From Coriolopsis trogii (Eukaryota; Basidiomycota; Agaricomycetes; Polyporales; Polyporaceae): a DNA stretch of 64,000 nucleotides. Shown here one piece after another: positions 13,401 to 23,496 of the stretch; positions within the stretch are counted from its first letter, which is position 1; every line of letters starts with the position of its first letter. Under the pieces are notes generated by a model, which ran no database searches, was not told the DNA's origin, and saw nothing but the letters and a program-made list of their open reading frames with translations. The DNA lies in assembly GCA_020543525.1 (NCBI GenBank), contig JAHYIO010000033.1:1736001-1800000 (forward strand), given 5' to 3'. The position numbers and the translations under genes are program-made.

Positions 13401-15064
13401 ATCTTTCGACCCATGATACGAATCATCGAACCATGTTTGACAGCACCATCAGGTAGCTTGTCAAAGATACACATGCGACCTTCGCCTTGGAACAAGGAAT
13501 AACCATTGCGCTCGATGGAGCCCGTCGAGAAAAGACGACCTTCCACATGCGGGATGTAGTAGACGTTGTTGAAGGTGACTGGGACCTTCTGATTATCGAT
13601 GTAAGTGAACCCTTCAACCGTTCCCGATCCAAGCGCATGGATAACACTACTTTCCCCTGACGCAGCCGTTCCGAAAGGAACAGTGGTCTCGAAAGGCTGG
13701 TAGGTGGAGAAGTCAGACATGTCGCCGGTGATATGTTGAGAGGCTCCTGAGTCCATAAGCCACATGGTCCACTTCGAGCTGTCCGAGGCCATAGCCTCAT
13801 CATAGAAAGAAGCAGCGATGTTCGAGGGACCCGAAAGTACGTTTACAGCTGATACAGACTCAGAGACGACATGCGCATGACTATGAGAAGTAGTGTCCTT
13901 GTTCTTCCCCTTGTCCTTGTCCTTATCCCTCTCCTTCTCCTTCTTCTTGCCCTTGGGACGCTTGTCTGGATGCTTCTTATAGCAGTTGGACTCGTGGTGA
14001 GAACTACCGCCACAGAAGGAGCAAGGACCCTTAGGCTTCGGCTTGGTCTGGGAGACCTTGTTGGCGGACTGTCCGTTCTTGCGCAATGACTCCTCGGCCA
14101 AGGTCTTCGACTGGATGTCGTCGAGGGTGATCTTGTCGATGTCCGTAATAGCCATTAGCGCAGAAACCATGGACTGGTAGGACTCGGGGACCTTCGACAG
14201 CAACAGGAGAGCCTGCATGGTCTCGCTGAGCTTGACGCCGTTGCTATCGATGTCGCGAAGGCGGTTGATGATCTTCATCATCTGGTCCTGGAGAGGCTTC
14301 GAATCGTTCATGCGAGGCTCTGCAACGAGCGACTCGAACATGCCCCAGACATGAGCACTGTTGGGCGTGCCAAACTTCGTCTTGATGGCGGCCCAGGTCT
14401 CAGCGGCTGTCATGGTACGAGGAGCAGCACCACCTTGACCCAGAACCTTCGCATCGAGGACGTAGTGGAAGTTCGGTGAGACCCGCATATACATCATGCC
14501 GCGAGCCTGCCCATTGAGCTTCTGCCATGCCTCTATGGCGACTAACTCCGCCGCAGTGGCAGTAGTACCGGCAGGGGAGGGCTCAGTCTTGGTGCCTTCG
14601 ACAATCTCCCAACAGCCCATGAAGATGAAGTACCCCTTGAGCTTTGCAGCCCAGTCATTGTACTGGTTCGCCGAAGAAAGGATAGGGATCGAGTCGATCT
14701 TGACGTCTCCCATGATTGAAAGCAGGTACTGAGAAGAGTGGAGATAATCCTCGTCGTCGAAGTCTAGAGTGAAGGATATAGGCGCAACAGATGGAAGCGC
14801 AGTGACGAGAGGAGGAGGAAGAGTTTCGATTGGAGAGAGATGCGGAGATGCGACGAGAGGGGTGTCGTATGGGGTGTTAGAGGCGAGAGGAAGCGCTACG
14901 ACAAGTGGTGTGTCGTAGGGTGTATCGGATGCGACTGGAAGAGCTGTGTTGACTCCAGCAAGAAACTCCTCGTCTGCTTGGTAGGGAGAGATAGGTTGCC
15001 AAGCAAACGATGTGGGATCTTCCGGTAAAGCAACGTTGTTGTACCGATGAGGACAGGGGCTCAC
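10409..15064 (-). CDS. Copia-type Gag-Pol polyprotein
   Basis: One uninterrupted frame of 1,551 residues. The domains come in copia order: Gag, then a CCHC knuckle (CSFCGGSSHHESNC), aspartic protease (WLMDSGASQHITGD), GAG-pre-integrase HHCC finger (HRRFGHAGKDV...EPCDGCAFGK), integrase DDE core (IHTDLDGP, VRSDRGGEY, SPQQNGRAERWNRT), reverse transcriptase (KARLVARGFTQ, MDVKTAFLNGDLEEEIYMEQ, LYVDDLLLIG) and RNase H (SYSDSDWAEDR, SLSSTEAEYKA). Integrase before RT identifies Ty1/copia rather than gypsy. The first 117 residues before an internal Met at 14713 form a Pro-rich extension with an imperfect repeat (VASDTPYDTPLV / LASNTPYDTPLV); Gag proper may start at that Met. No stop or frameshift breaks it. 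Confidence 0.96.
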   Translation of the reverse strand: MSPCPHRYNNVALPEDPTSFAWQPISPYQADEEFLAGVNTALPVASDTPYDTPLVVALPLASNTPYDTPLVASPHLSPIETLPPPLVTALPSVAPISFTLDFDDEDYLHSSQYLLSIMGDVKIDSIPILSSANQYNDWAAKLKGYFIFMGCWEIVEGTKTEPSPAGTTATAAELVAIEAWQKLNGQARGMMYMRVSPNFHYVLDAKVLGQGGAAPRTMTAAETWAAIKTKFGTPNSAHVWGMFESLVAEPRMNDSKPLQDQMMKIINRLRDIDSNGVKLSETMQALLLLSKVPESYQSMVSALMAITDIDKITLDDIQSKTLAEESLRKNGQSANKVSQTKPKPKGPCSFCGGSSHHESNCYKKHPDKRPKGKKKEKERDKDKDKGKNKDTTSHSHAHVVSESVSAVNVLSGPSNIAASFYDEAMASDSSKWTMWLMDSGASQHITGDMSDFSTYQPFETTVPFGTAASGESSVIHALGSGTVEGFTYIDNQKVPVTFNNVYYIPHVEGRLFSTGSIERNGYSLFQGEGRMCIFDKLPDGAVKHGSMIRIMGRKILEARYNPNSNTYWTLLELRNGQRVHLNVRRFKTWHRRFGHAGKDVLRHLPKNTKGVDAVDPADEEPCDGCAFGKSTRAPFPPSEKRATEVLELIHTDLDGPMRTQAIGGWKYFAGFIDDYSGLARAYYLKHKSDAVKAFLDYKAWAETQTGKKIKKVRSDRGGEYTSSEFSELLRLHGIEHQKTVAGSPQQNGRAERWNRTITEKALCMLHQAGLSHGFWQLAIDAAVHIYNRQPMRRHKWQCPITLWDGTIPDVSYFRVFGCKAFVHVQKAKREGKLDKKAVEMIFVGYEQGSKGYRFWNPATRSIVVSRDVTFDEESFPARKLPGNQPVAPSDNPFVNDQSDESSNDDSDSVDPNDILDIPLPIPLDVPPPLDHSVDDDAPEAPAPANAPDRPPTPPPVPAPHPPHRRGRNRPVGDNQPSIARDRPRRDKAGIPHPSRTQDNIYGDENPVHVDARTDPDGDQWEAETFLAFLAAAQSKAGIPQSHKEAMRSPDAPKWREAEKSEYDSLIENRTWVLVPRPKGRHVVSNRWVYDIKHDGRYKARLVARGFTQVWGEDYHETFSPVARFESIRYLLAHAALEDWDIESMDVKTAFLNGDLEEEIYMEQPEGWVVPGKEDHVCLLKKAIYGLKQASRQWNAKIHQSLLDLGFQRTYSDAGIYVYRRQGGEHVTIVVLYVDDLLLIGDQSSHIKHVKRSLSKQYKMTDLGPVKRFLGLRITRDRSTRTLDIDQEEYIQSVLERFQMADCKPSRTPLPAGAVLVKTDQPASDSFRQRYQSLIGSLLYAMLGTRPDIAFAVTRLSKYNANPSEAHMNYAKYVLRYLQGTKAYRLRYKGASNDGLISYSDSDWAEDRDDRHSTSGFVFLMAGGAISWASRRQPTISLSSTEAEYKAASDTCRQLAWLRTFGNELGDDVTDPTPLCLDNQGSIFLSVNPVIDRRTKHIEIRYHFIREQVEMGSVEIYYVASEDQLADPLTKNVPYSNQAKFVEEIGLVSVAS

Positions 15065-15741
15065 GGCACAATTGTACCAACCGTCGCTTTGAAGGTGGGC
15101 GTCGACTTGTTCGTCAGAGTCCCAAACGTGTGGAAGATCCTCGCAGGATTCCTCGTTGCCTGAGCTGTCAGAGGATGCTTCTGTCGAAGTATCAACAATG
15201 TCCTCGACTTCAGACTCAGAGGAATGAGGAGATGCTGGAAGAGTCGGCTCCAGAACGGTGGTTCAAAGTATACGCGATGATTGACGTGCCACGTGCGAGA
15301 AAGGTGGACAGGGGCACCTTTTGAGGTGAACCAGAGAGCCAGTAAGCCGAAATTACCGACAATCCGGGTAGAAGTCGCCAACTGTGCCCAAGAAACGCTA
15401 TAGTAACTACCGAGGCAAAAAGGTATCGTAAGGAGGGTCCGAACGGTTGTCCTCCGGTCCAAAGGTGCTAACCACCCCGGGTACAACAGCTGGCGGGCGC
15501 AAGTGCGTGGCCTGGCTGAGGGATGCCTGAATCACCCAGGTGCCTCGAGAGCACAACAGGTGTTACAACGATAGTAGACTAGAGACTGACTACGAAGCGC
15601 TCAGGGCTGCGTCACGAGCGCAGAAATGTCCCCCTGGCAGCAGTGTCGGCGGGCACAGTCAAGAGAGTAGGAAAGTGGGATGCACGGGCAGAGAGTCGAC
15701 GTACAAAGAGTTGCGCGCAGAGGTGTCGACAGAGAAGCAAC
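15065..15741 (-). other. Copia 5' leader
   Basis: Untranslated leader between the primer site and Gag-Pol, where packaging signals would be expected. Short frames occur in both directions, but none has copia-like or other recognisable content. Confidence 0.5.
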
Positions 15742-15766
15742 CGATTAGAGCGCAGGGCTCATAACC
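15742..15766 (-). other. Primer-binding site matching half of a tRNA-Met
   Basis: Directly next to the 5' LTR the plus strand reads GATTAGAGCGCAGGGCTCAT then AACC. This is the D-arm and anticodon stem-loop of a tRNA with anticodon CAT (loop CTCATAA, stem CAGGG), not a tRNA 3' acceptor end. The minus-strand transcript is therefore complementary to the 5' half of a tRNA-Met ending in the 3' side of the anticodon stem. Drosophila copia is known to prime from such a tRNA half. The flanking AGCAACC just upstream also resembles the D-arm. Confidence 0.8.
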
Positions 15767-16333
15767 TGATGAACTCTGAACCTGGAAGGCTTGGAGCGAC
15801 CTGTAAGTCACACAAAGAGAGATCTTCAGTCAGTGAGCGAACGACTATATTGCATAGTTTAGTACCTGTAAGTCACACAAAGAGAGACTACAAGTACTAG
15901 TAAGTAAAGTGTAGTAGAGCATAAGTAATGAGTGAGACTTACTCTTCAGTCAGTGAGCGAACGACTGAAGAGCAGAGGGGCAAACAGACTGCCTTATATA
16001 CTGGAGAGAGGAGTGCATGAGTAAGCGAATGAAGCAGTCACATGTTAACCATAGAGCGATGAGTAAGAGTCCGTACTCGGCGTATGAGTAAGAGCCGAGA
16101 GTATTCTGAGTAAGACATAAGGTCTAGAATGTTCCGGTGCATTGTAGAACGCACAGGAAGACAAGGGAACCATATGGTCATGGGAATGTACAGTAGTTTC
16201 GTAGAGAAAACCGTATATGGTAAGTAGAAACACAGCCTATAGTAAGCGCTATCTAAACATAGGTAAACATGACCATACAAAGGTTGTGTGCACAACTCCG
16301 GACCGGTAGAGCCGTAAATCCAGAATGTCAACA
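15767..16333 (-). repeat. 5' LTR of the copia element
   Basis: A 567-bp repeat identical by eye to 9831-10397. As the 5' LTR in minus orientation it would drive transcription leftwards, with its TATA (GTATATAAGG) at about 15992-16001. Confidence 0.97.
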
Positions 16334-17206
16334 AAATGCGTCCCTATGGCCAAGCAATGCTGCGGTTTCCAGTGGAACAACGCTCTACGCCTGACATCTT
16401 TTGGATTGAAGCGACTCACCTTCACAAGGATCTAGATCTCGTATTGTCCTACGCAAGTTTCCTCCAGGTACCGGTATTGAGCAGGGCATGGGATCTCGGG
16501 CAGATCATCGCAGACTGGTCCTCGAGTCCATCACCACGATAGAAACATTGGACTGACACGTCCGGACTCACGAATACTTGAACCAGTGTTGCCATTACAA
16601 TGCCTATCAGCTATTGTGTACATTCCAAGGTCTTTCTTACAGGCCGAGCCTGGCGCATGATTAGGGCTCAGGAATCTCTCAATGTATCCGGACACGACAA
16701 CTGACCAAAATTGCGATGACGGCATGATGATGAGGTAGTGCAAGACAACAAGGCAATCCTCATCTGTGACAGGTCCTGGCACTACTTTGTCCGCACAGGT
16801 GAGCGATGTGTAAAATTTGTGTTTATCTGCACCCATTTCTGAGTCATTGACTATTTGAAAATCTTGCAATTTGCCAGAGGCGCTCCATCCAATGCTTGGG
16901 AGTCACATTCATACTTTTCGTTGTGTTAACCTCTGCCCGAACATCGTCACAGATCATTCTGTGAGGCACAAAGCACGTTGATATGCATGAACTCACTGCA
17001 AGGGTCCTAAGTACAGGTATATTTCTGGACACTTTAGGGTCCAGGTCTCCCCTCGACAAATGTCGAATCAATCTGGGGTGGGAAATTAGATATAAATGGC
17101 AATACGTACGGCGCTCTAGTGGCTTCGTGTTTCAGCAGGACATTCCGGGATGTTTGCTCTCACGCGTCATCCCACGTGTCATCACATCACTTTCTCCCAT
17201 AACGAG
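16334..17206. other. Intergenic region between two transposons
   Basis: It starts with the right AAATG target duplication of the copia element. I see no gene, RNA or repeat I can support. Confidence 0.5.
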
Positions 17207-18798
17207 TACTATCGCTCCCCTAGTGTTCGGAGGTGCCCTAGTGTTCGGAGATAAGGGTGTAGCTCGCTCGTTTACGACTTCAGAATGCTGAAATTATACA
17301 ATATGTGGGCACAGATACGAGTAATGTATTTAAACAAGAACGAGATGAAATGGAGGTGAGGTCGTTGCGCATCAGCAAAATGTACATGTAGGTGACCGCA
17401 TGCGGTCGTTCTTCGTAATGCATGGCTGTCTTCGTCTGAGGGTTACGAAGCTTGCCAGACGCACCTTGAACGGTCGGACCACCCTGAGACCTGATCACGT
17501 GCGGTCGCGAATGGGCGTCTCTCACGGTGCGGCGCGCGCACATGGTCAGCCCTTGGTCAGGGTCTGACCATTGATGACCATTGACGACCATACCGCAGGG
17601 AGTAGTGACCAGTCATGGTCAATCATAGAGGTGTGTACGGATATGAGTGATGACGATGTGTCCACTGTCACTGACGCGTCATGAACGCGCATCCGGTCAC
17701 GTGAAGGAGTCTTATGGGTGATCACATCATCCATCGGCGTCTGTCCCCCAGAGGCCCTCATTGCTTCACTGCCGACTTCATCAGTGTCTTGCTATCTCAT
17801 CTCCTTCGGCTATCAGTAGGGCAGAGAAGGGAGGACTCAGGATGGTCACCGGGTAATGGTCCTGACTGGGGGATGATTGAGGCCTAAGGACTCGGATGCA
17901 TGGCGCATGAGTGGCATGCACTTAGTGGACTATTATGAGCATGTGTGCTCAGCTGTAAACCGTGCACATGGACCCTCATGTTCCCTTGCCCCGGGACAAT
18001 GTTCATGCACCGATCGCTCCCGTGAGCAGTACTCACCTGTGACCAAACAGCAAGCAGGAAATGGTTAAGAATAATCTTGTAAGGGGGCTTAGTGTATTCT
18101 GTATGACTGTGAGCGTTCGTCAGACGGCCGTGCGAAGTGGTTTCGGTCAGACGTCAGAGGCGGAACAGTCAGACACCGTCTGTCCGATGGTGTCTGAGCA
18201 TACCCAACCACCATCCGACGGGTCGCTGGGGCGCTTGTCATGCACTGCCACCACCGCCGCCTTTGGTCGGCGACTGCCCTTTTTGCTGATGCGATCTTGG
18301 GCAAAGAGTGTTCCGGAGATGGGTCCCTCTTGCGTTTGCGACCCAGTCCAATATTAAATTCTCCGAGCCTCTACATACTGTGTATGGGACAGATGCAGAG
18401 AGTATGTCCTCGAGGTCCTCGAGCGTGACTTTCAAGAGTGCTAGTTTAGGTTACCCAGCATGTGGCGCCTATCTCCACAGGGGGACATCAGTTAGAGATC
18501 ATAACCGGCACTAGTGTTTGAAGGTCCGGTCAAGTCCGGTTTTTTTACCCTTTTAGAAATGACCATAACTTGACCATAACCTGACCACTATTATTTCCAA
18601 TGACCGGACCACTTGATCGGTCATTTACTGACCTGACCGGACCTTGGTCAGGTTAGCAGTCATAACCGGTCAAGGACCAATGGCAGTCATCAACCGGTTA
18701 TGACCGGTTGTGACTGGTTTGTGACCAGTTATAGCAGTAGCATACAAGCAGAGAAGCATGTATTGGATACAAGACAAAGTCAGATTATTTGCTAATAC

Positions 18799-21700
18799 CT
18801 ACTCAGACTCTGTACTACAACCCTCATCCTCCACCGCTTGCAAAAGAAGCTCATCTGCCTCCATGTATTGATACGCCTCAATCTCAACCTCCTCGATAAA
18901 GTTCATCTCGTTCGCACGGGCGTAGTCAATGAGTGTGTGCTTCCAGTGGTACTCCAGACATTGCAGGTGTTCAAATACACGTGGGGACAGCCATGAGCGA
19001 CGGTCCGTAAGGACCTCCCCACCACGTGAGAACAGGCCCTCGACCCCCACAGCAGCACCAGCCACCGGGAGGACATCGAGGGCCATACGCGCATGTGTGG
19101 GGTAGAGCCGGGCATGTTTCTGCACTGATGTTAGCAAGTAGCGGAATGTGACATAGAAAATCATTGACGTACCGCCCACCATGCAACAGTATCCGTATAC
19201 TTGTCGACATCTGAGGCAAAGTCGTCCACGTAGCGAGCCATCTCCCCGTGCCAACCGTCATCACGCTCTGCCTTCTCGAGTTCGGACCGTCGCTGAAGGT
19301 CATACTCATCAACGTCCTCGGCCTGAGTGTTGTCTACACCCTGTGCTGCCTTGTGCGTGGGCTGGGATGACCCGCTATTCTCCGTGCTCGGGTTGGGGCG
19401 ACGAAGCCTCTTTGGCCAATAGCTAGCAAGCTAGGCATGTTGTGAGTATGATAACATAGATAGGTATGCGAGTGCAACAAACCGCCTCCTCAACGACCTG
19501 GCGTGCGTAGGCCTTCCAGTTGCGGGCATTCAGAACCCCATCTTCCTCATCTTGACGGCGCTCCTCTTCGCCACCCCATTTTAGGTCAATGTAACGCAGC
19601 TTGTAGTATGGATGAAGATCTACGAAAATATTAGATTAGTATGCAATGGCTGAAAGCACGAAGGTGCACTCACAGAGCGCCAGTATATACACGGTGGCAT
19701 CATCGAGCTTCTTGTAGTACTTCGTCAACTTGGTGAGGCCCGCGTTGATCGCCTCGTGGAAGATGGCGTATTTCGGATTAGCGGCCTTGTCCTCCCAACG
19801 TGAGGCAAGCGTTTCAATAGCTGGGATGACCTGGTGGACGGTGGGTGCACGTGTGGTAGAGCACACTTGTTGATACTTATTCGCATCCTGGAGGGCGCGG
19901 TGATGAGTAAATGATATCATGCTGAATTTAGTACAGGCCCGTACCGCAAGTATGTCAGCACACAGGCAGACACGCTCCCATGCTCCAGGGGTGAGCTGGA
20001 ATGCGGACCAGGGGATCTTCTTAGTGCGCTGGCCGCGCCGCCGTATCTGCGTGATCGGCCCAAATCGGATGTCGGCCATATGAACGAATGCATCGATGGC
20101 CTGTGAACCAAACTGGTCAGCTTACATGCGAAGGATGAATCAAGAAAATGTTCTCACATCGCGGAGCTCGTATGCGACGGAGCACATGCGGTGCGCGCTC
20201 GACCAGCGTGTGTTGCTGTGGAGAGGGATGACACGCGGGGGGTCAATGCCCGCATCCTTCTGCAGCTTTTGGAAGGCTTCCTTCCGCTGTGCAGAGGCCT
20301 GTATCTGTTCATGATGAGATACAAGAATATATTGGGGGCTCAAAGGGCGGAGGTGAGGATTGACGTACCTTCACTGCAAGCGTCCGGATCATGGCGATCA
20401 CATCAATGCCGCTGCGGTCAGTAGTTGTTGAGTTCTGCGGGTCAAACGTCCAGACCGCATCTCTGGACTCGGCGATCGCAGTGTCGGTAATCGCGTCCAT
20501 GAAGTCGTCGATCCCAAGCTCGATGACATGTCCGAAGCAGCTGTAGCAAGTGAATCAGTGACTTTGTGGGTCAGTAGCGACACATAAGGGACGTACCTTA
20601 GCTGACGGTCTCTGGCCTTCCATTCCCCCACTACACCTCGCTTAGCAAGGTGCCGCTCGACCTCTTGGAGGGCAGTTGCGTTGTTCGACGTGTTGTCGTT
20701 TGTGACATGACCGAGCTGGATGATAGCAACGTAAATGTCAGCGTCGACGTCCGAGAGTGCCCACCCGCAGAACGGATCGGTCGAAGAGGTCACATCTTCG
20801 GGCCTTCGGGCTCGCCTCGAGAGACCTGAGCTCAAGGAGCGATAGCCGCCTTTGGTGGCAGGGGTAGGCAGAATACAAGACGTACCTTATTCAGTGTTCT
20901 CGAAGTGACTCCCGCGCGATCCAGGAGGGCGAGGAGGTAGCGGCCCAAGTTTGAGCCCTTGTGGTCGCCTAAGACCTTGTGACATGCTGCGACCTCGTCG
21001 CGGAAGGCCCAGACCTCCGCTTCAAGGTCGGCGTCGATCCATTGGACCATCAGGCCCAGGTATGTGTCCGACGTGTGTTCCGCAGTCCAGCAATCCCAGA
21101 GAGCCGATATGTCGCCGATAGCTTTTGAGACAGCGGTGTTAAGCTCAGAGGTGAAGTCCACAAAGGCATTGTTGATATAGGTCTTGACGGTCGCTGCTGA
21201 CGGAAGTTTCTTCCTGAGAGTTTCCGGGCGCATCAAGACGAGGCAGTTGCGGAAGGTGACGCTGTCTGCAACCGAGAGAGACTGGCAAGCAAAGTTTAGA
21301 CTGAGACCGAAAAGTAAGGTTTGAACAATGAGCACTCACTTGCTGGCCGCAAACCACGTGTTCGGCAACGCCCTGGAGGATACCCTCAGTGGTGAACTCC
21401 TTCGGCCTCTTGTTCTTCTTAACCCCCACCATCTCCAACGTCCGCTGTCCTCCCTTTTTGCCTGCTGCCGCCGCTGCCTCCGCTGCTCTCGCCTCCTTCA
21501 CGCTATTTGGGACTGCCCTGTCTTGCTCCTCGATCCCCTGCTCCTTGCACCGTTTGGCGTACACTTCGTAATGGGCCGAGGCGATGTGGGCTCGACAAGT
21601 CGAGTTTCCACCCGTGTACCACCCCGCCCGGTGACCCTTTTTTGCGATGACCTCTGGATCCTTCCTACGATAACGTAAGTATCATATAACTGTCACGGCG

Positions 21701-22340
21701 GCCATACACTCACTTGCATATCGTGCACCAGTGGCCGGGCTTCGCCCGAGCCTTTCCGAATGCGACTTCCACTTTCTGCGTGAAGACAGTGAGGATGTCG
21801 CGCGACATCTCGCCTTTTCGCCTCTTCCTCATCGTCTTGTCAAGAACGTCTTCGCTCTCATCTTCCGATGATATCTAACGGTGAGTTGGTTCAGTGTACA
21901 ATTATGGGTGTCCGCTAATGTCCTATCCCAGCACATACCTCTATGGGAGCGTCTGCTCCAACATCGCCATCCTCATCCTCCTCTTCATCACCCTTGTCCT
22001 CACCACCACCCTCCTCCTCCCCTTCTTCGGCATCTACGTCTATAACGGGACCCGTATCATCTGCCTCTTCATCTTCGCCCTCCTCGATCTCCTCGTCAGT
22101 ACTGTCCGCTGCTGCGCGGCTCTTTCCCTTCGACTTACGTACCGCGCGCCTCCCCCCTGCAAGCTTAGACATGGGCAGCGCCCGCTGCTTTTTCTCGAGG
22201 TGTGTTCCCAGTTCATCATTGCTGACGTCCACCTCACACTTTCGCTTCACAGCCGTTCCCGCCTTGTTTTTGTTTTGTCTTGTTGTGGACTTGCTGGGCG
22301 CCGCATTGCGTAGAGGCTGGGCCGGTTTCTTGAGAGCCAT
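18799..22340 (-). CDS. hAT transposase with BED finger, multi-exon
   Basis: Cut-and-paste transposase of the hAT element. From the N-terminus (ATG 22340, MALKKPAQPLRN) it has a basic stretch, a long Glu/Asp-rich run (about 21940-22080), and a BED-type zinc finger: GHWCTIC at about 21720, then STCRAHIASAHYEVYAKRC at 21546-21600. The RNase H-like core follows: WDCWTAEHTSDTYLG (first Asp) and GHVTNDNTSNNATALQEV (second Asp). The C-terminal dimerisation region contains AAVGVEGLFSRGGEVLTDRR (catalytic Glu) and WLSPRVFEHLQCLEYHW, ending at TAG 18799-18801. Segments are separated by apparent short GT..AG introns, and I see no disabling stop in the domain exons. Exact splice sites are not all resolved. 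Confidence 0.82.
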
Positions 22341-22456
22341 AGATAATAGCTGAACGTTGTGTGAGAATAGAAGCACGGTAGAATGATGGTAGTGGGAAAT
22401 TTTGGAAAGTTGGTAGCGTGTATTCCCTGCATTGTGTTCCTGGGCGACTCGCTCAA

Positions 22457-22486
22457 TTTGTTTGTTTGTTTGTTTGTTTGTTTGTT
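22457..22486. repeat. TTTG microsatellite
   Basis: Seven and a half uninterrupted TTTG units in the 5' region of the hAT element, upstream of its transposase start. Confidence 0.95.
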
Positions 22487-23496
22487 ATTGAATTTTGACA
22501 TCATTCGATGCACATCACCGATAACACCCCGAGCGCCCACGTGAGTAATAATAATGTCCTCTTTGCCCGGTTGATAACCGGTCTTAACTGGTTATTTACA
22601 TGATCAATGACCGGTCGAAACCGGTCCATAATCCTGACCCCTATTGGCTTGCTCAAATAACCGTAACCGGACAGATAACTTGACCGATAAATTGCGGTTA
22701 TAGTCCGGTTATATATAATGTGGTCACGGTCAAATTCGGTCCAACGACCGATCCTTGAACCGGACCTTCAAACACTAACCGGCACCCTTTGGCAGTGTGA
22801 CTAATTGTGACACTGCGTGCGGAGAAACCTCTGAACACTAGGGGAGGGCATCTCTTACTTTGTTCAAACACTCACTTTTTGTTGTACTCTCACCAAACTT
22901 TGCAGGCTTGCTGTTTTTACTATGCTTCGTTAATGTACCAAATTTCAGCATTATCGGCAGTAAGGGAGGGAAAATACAGCAGACTCCTCAGCTAACCTCC
23001 GAACTCTAGGGGAGCGATAGTAGGTATGTAGGAAAGCAAGATGTCGGTTCAGAAACCGTTCACAAAATTGGAAAGGAGGGGGCCCCCTCATATTTCGAGG
23101 TTTAGAACAGGTAGGGCTTGCATGGAAGAGACGTCAGACATTGCAAATGTTATGCTCTAAGTGCCACTCTTCTCGCTGCTGAGTTCTCGACACCAAACCC
23201 ACATTACTGAGCATGACTGCCGACTCATGCCGAGTGACCTGATGTGACCAAAGTCATGGACCCCTAGCCGAGCCCGTATCAGAGTGCAGTCTCTGCAGCA
23301 CCTGCGGTTGTTGTCAGAGCATCCTCGCACGCCATCGCGTCAAGAAGACAGCCTCGCATTGGCATATAGATTATACAGGTATATACAGGTACAACAGCTC
23401 TGATGTTGTTCGCAAAGGCCCAGACCGCTGCCCCACATGTCCAAGATGACCTGCCTAGGTGTGCGATGTGCCTCTTCTCCACGTGCCCACTCTCGC

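Larger units (their letters stand above)
9831..16333 (-). mobile_element. Complete Ty1/copia LTR retrotransposon
   Basis: A 6,503-bp element in minus orientation. Its two 567-bp LTRs look identical by eye and begin and end with TG..CA. A perfect 5-bp target duplication, AAATG, flanks it (9826-9830 and 16334-16338). Between the LTRs lie a half-tRNA primer site, a leader of about 0.7 kb, one intact Gag-Pol frame and a purine-rich tract next to the 3' LTR. Identical LTRs, an intact frame and an intact target duplication all indicate a recent insertion that may still be competent. Confidence 0.97.
18512..22777 (-). mobile_element. hAT-superfamily DNA transposon
   Basis: A 4,266-bp element. Its terminal inverted repeat is 19 bp and perfect: TAGTGTTTGAAGGTCCGGT at 18512-18530, with the reverse complement at the right end. 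The target duplication is a perfect 8 bp, ACCGGCAC (18504-18511 and 22778-22785), the hAT signature length. Dense GACCGGT/ACCGGTC subterminal motifs fill about 18530-18730 and 22560-22760. One spliced transposase gene lies between them on the minus strand. It is inserted within the TA-flanked element. Confidence 0.95.
17209..23020. mobile_element. TA-flanked inverted-repeat element, split by a hAT insertion
   Basis: The left end reads CTATCGCTCCCCTAGTGTTC then GGAGG (17209-17233). The right end is its reverse complement with one mismatch (about 22996-23020). Both ends are bordered by TA (17207-17208 and 23021-23022), the target of Tc1/mariner-type elements. The motif CCTAGTGTTCGGAG is repeated just inside the left end (about 17233-17246), and a related GAACACTAGGGGAGG lies at about 22833. 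Without the hAT inside, the element is about 1.5 kb. I find no transposase, so it is probably non-autonomous. Confidence 0.65.

Noticed and set aside
17545..17600. TGACCATTGATGACCATTGACGACCA as the end of another hAT element
   Set aside because: Resembles hAT subterminal motifs, but I found no terminal repeat or 8-bp duplication to go with it.
21915..22376. Acidic 153-codon frame as a separate gene
   Set aside because: It is the N-terminal exon of the hAT transposase, inside the element and leading into the BED finger exons.
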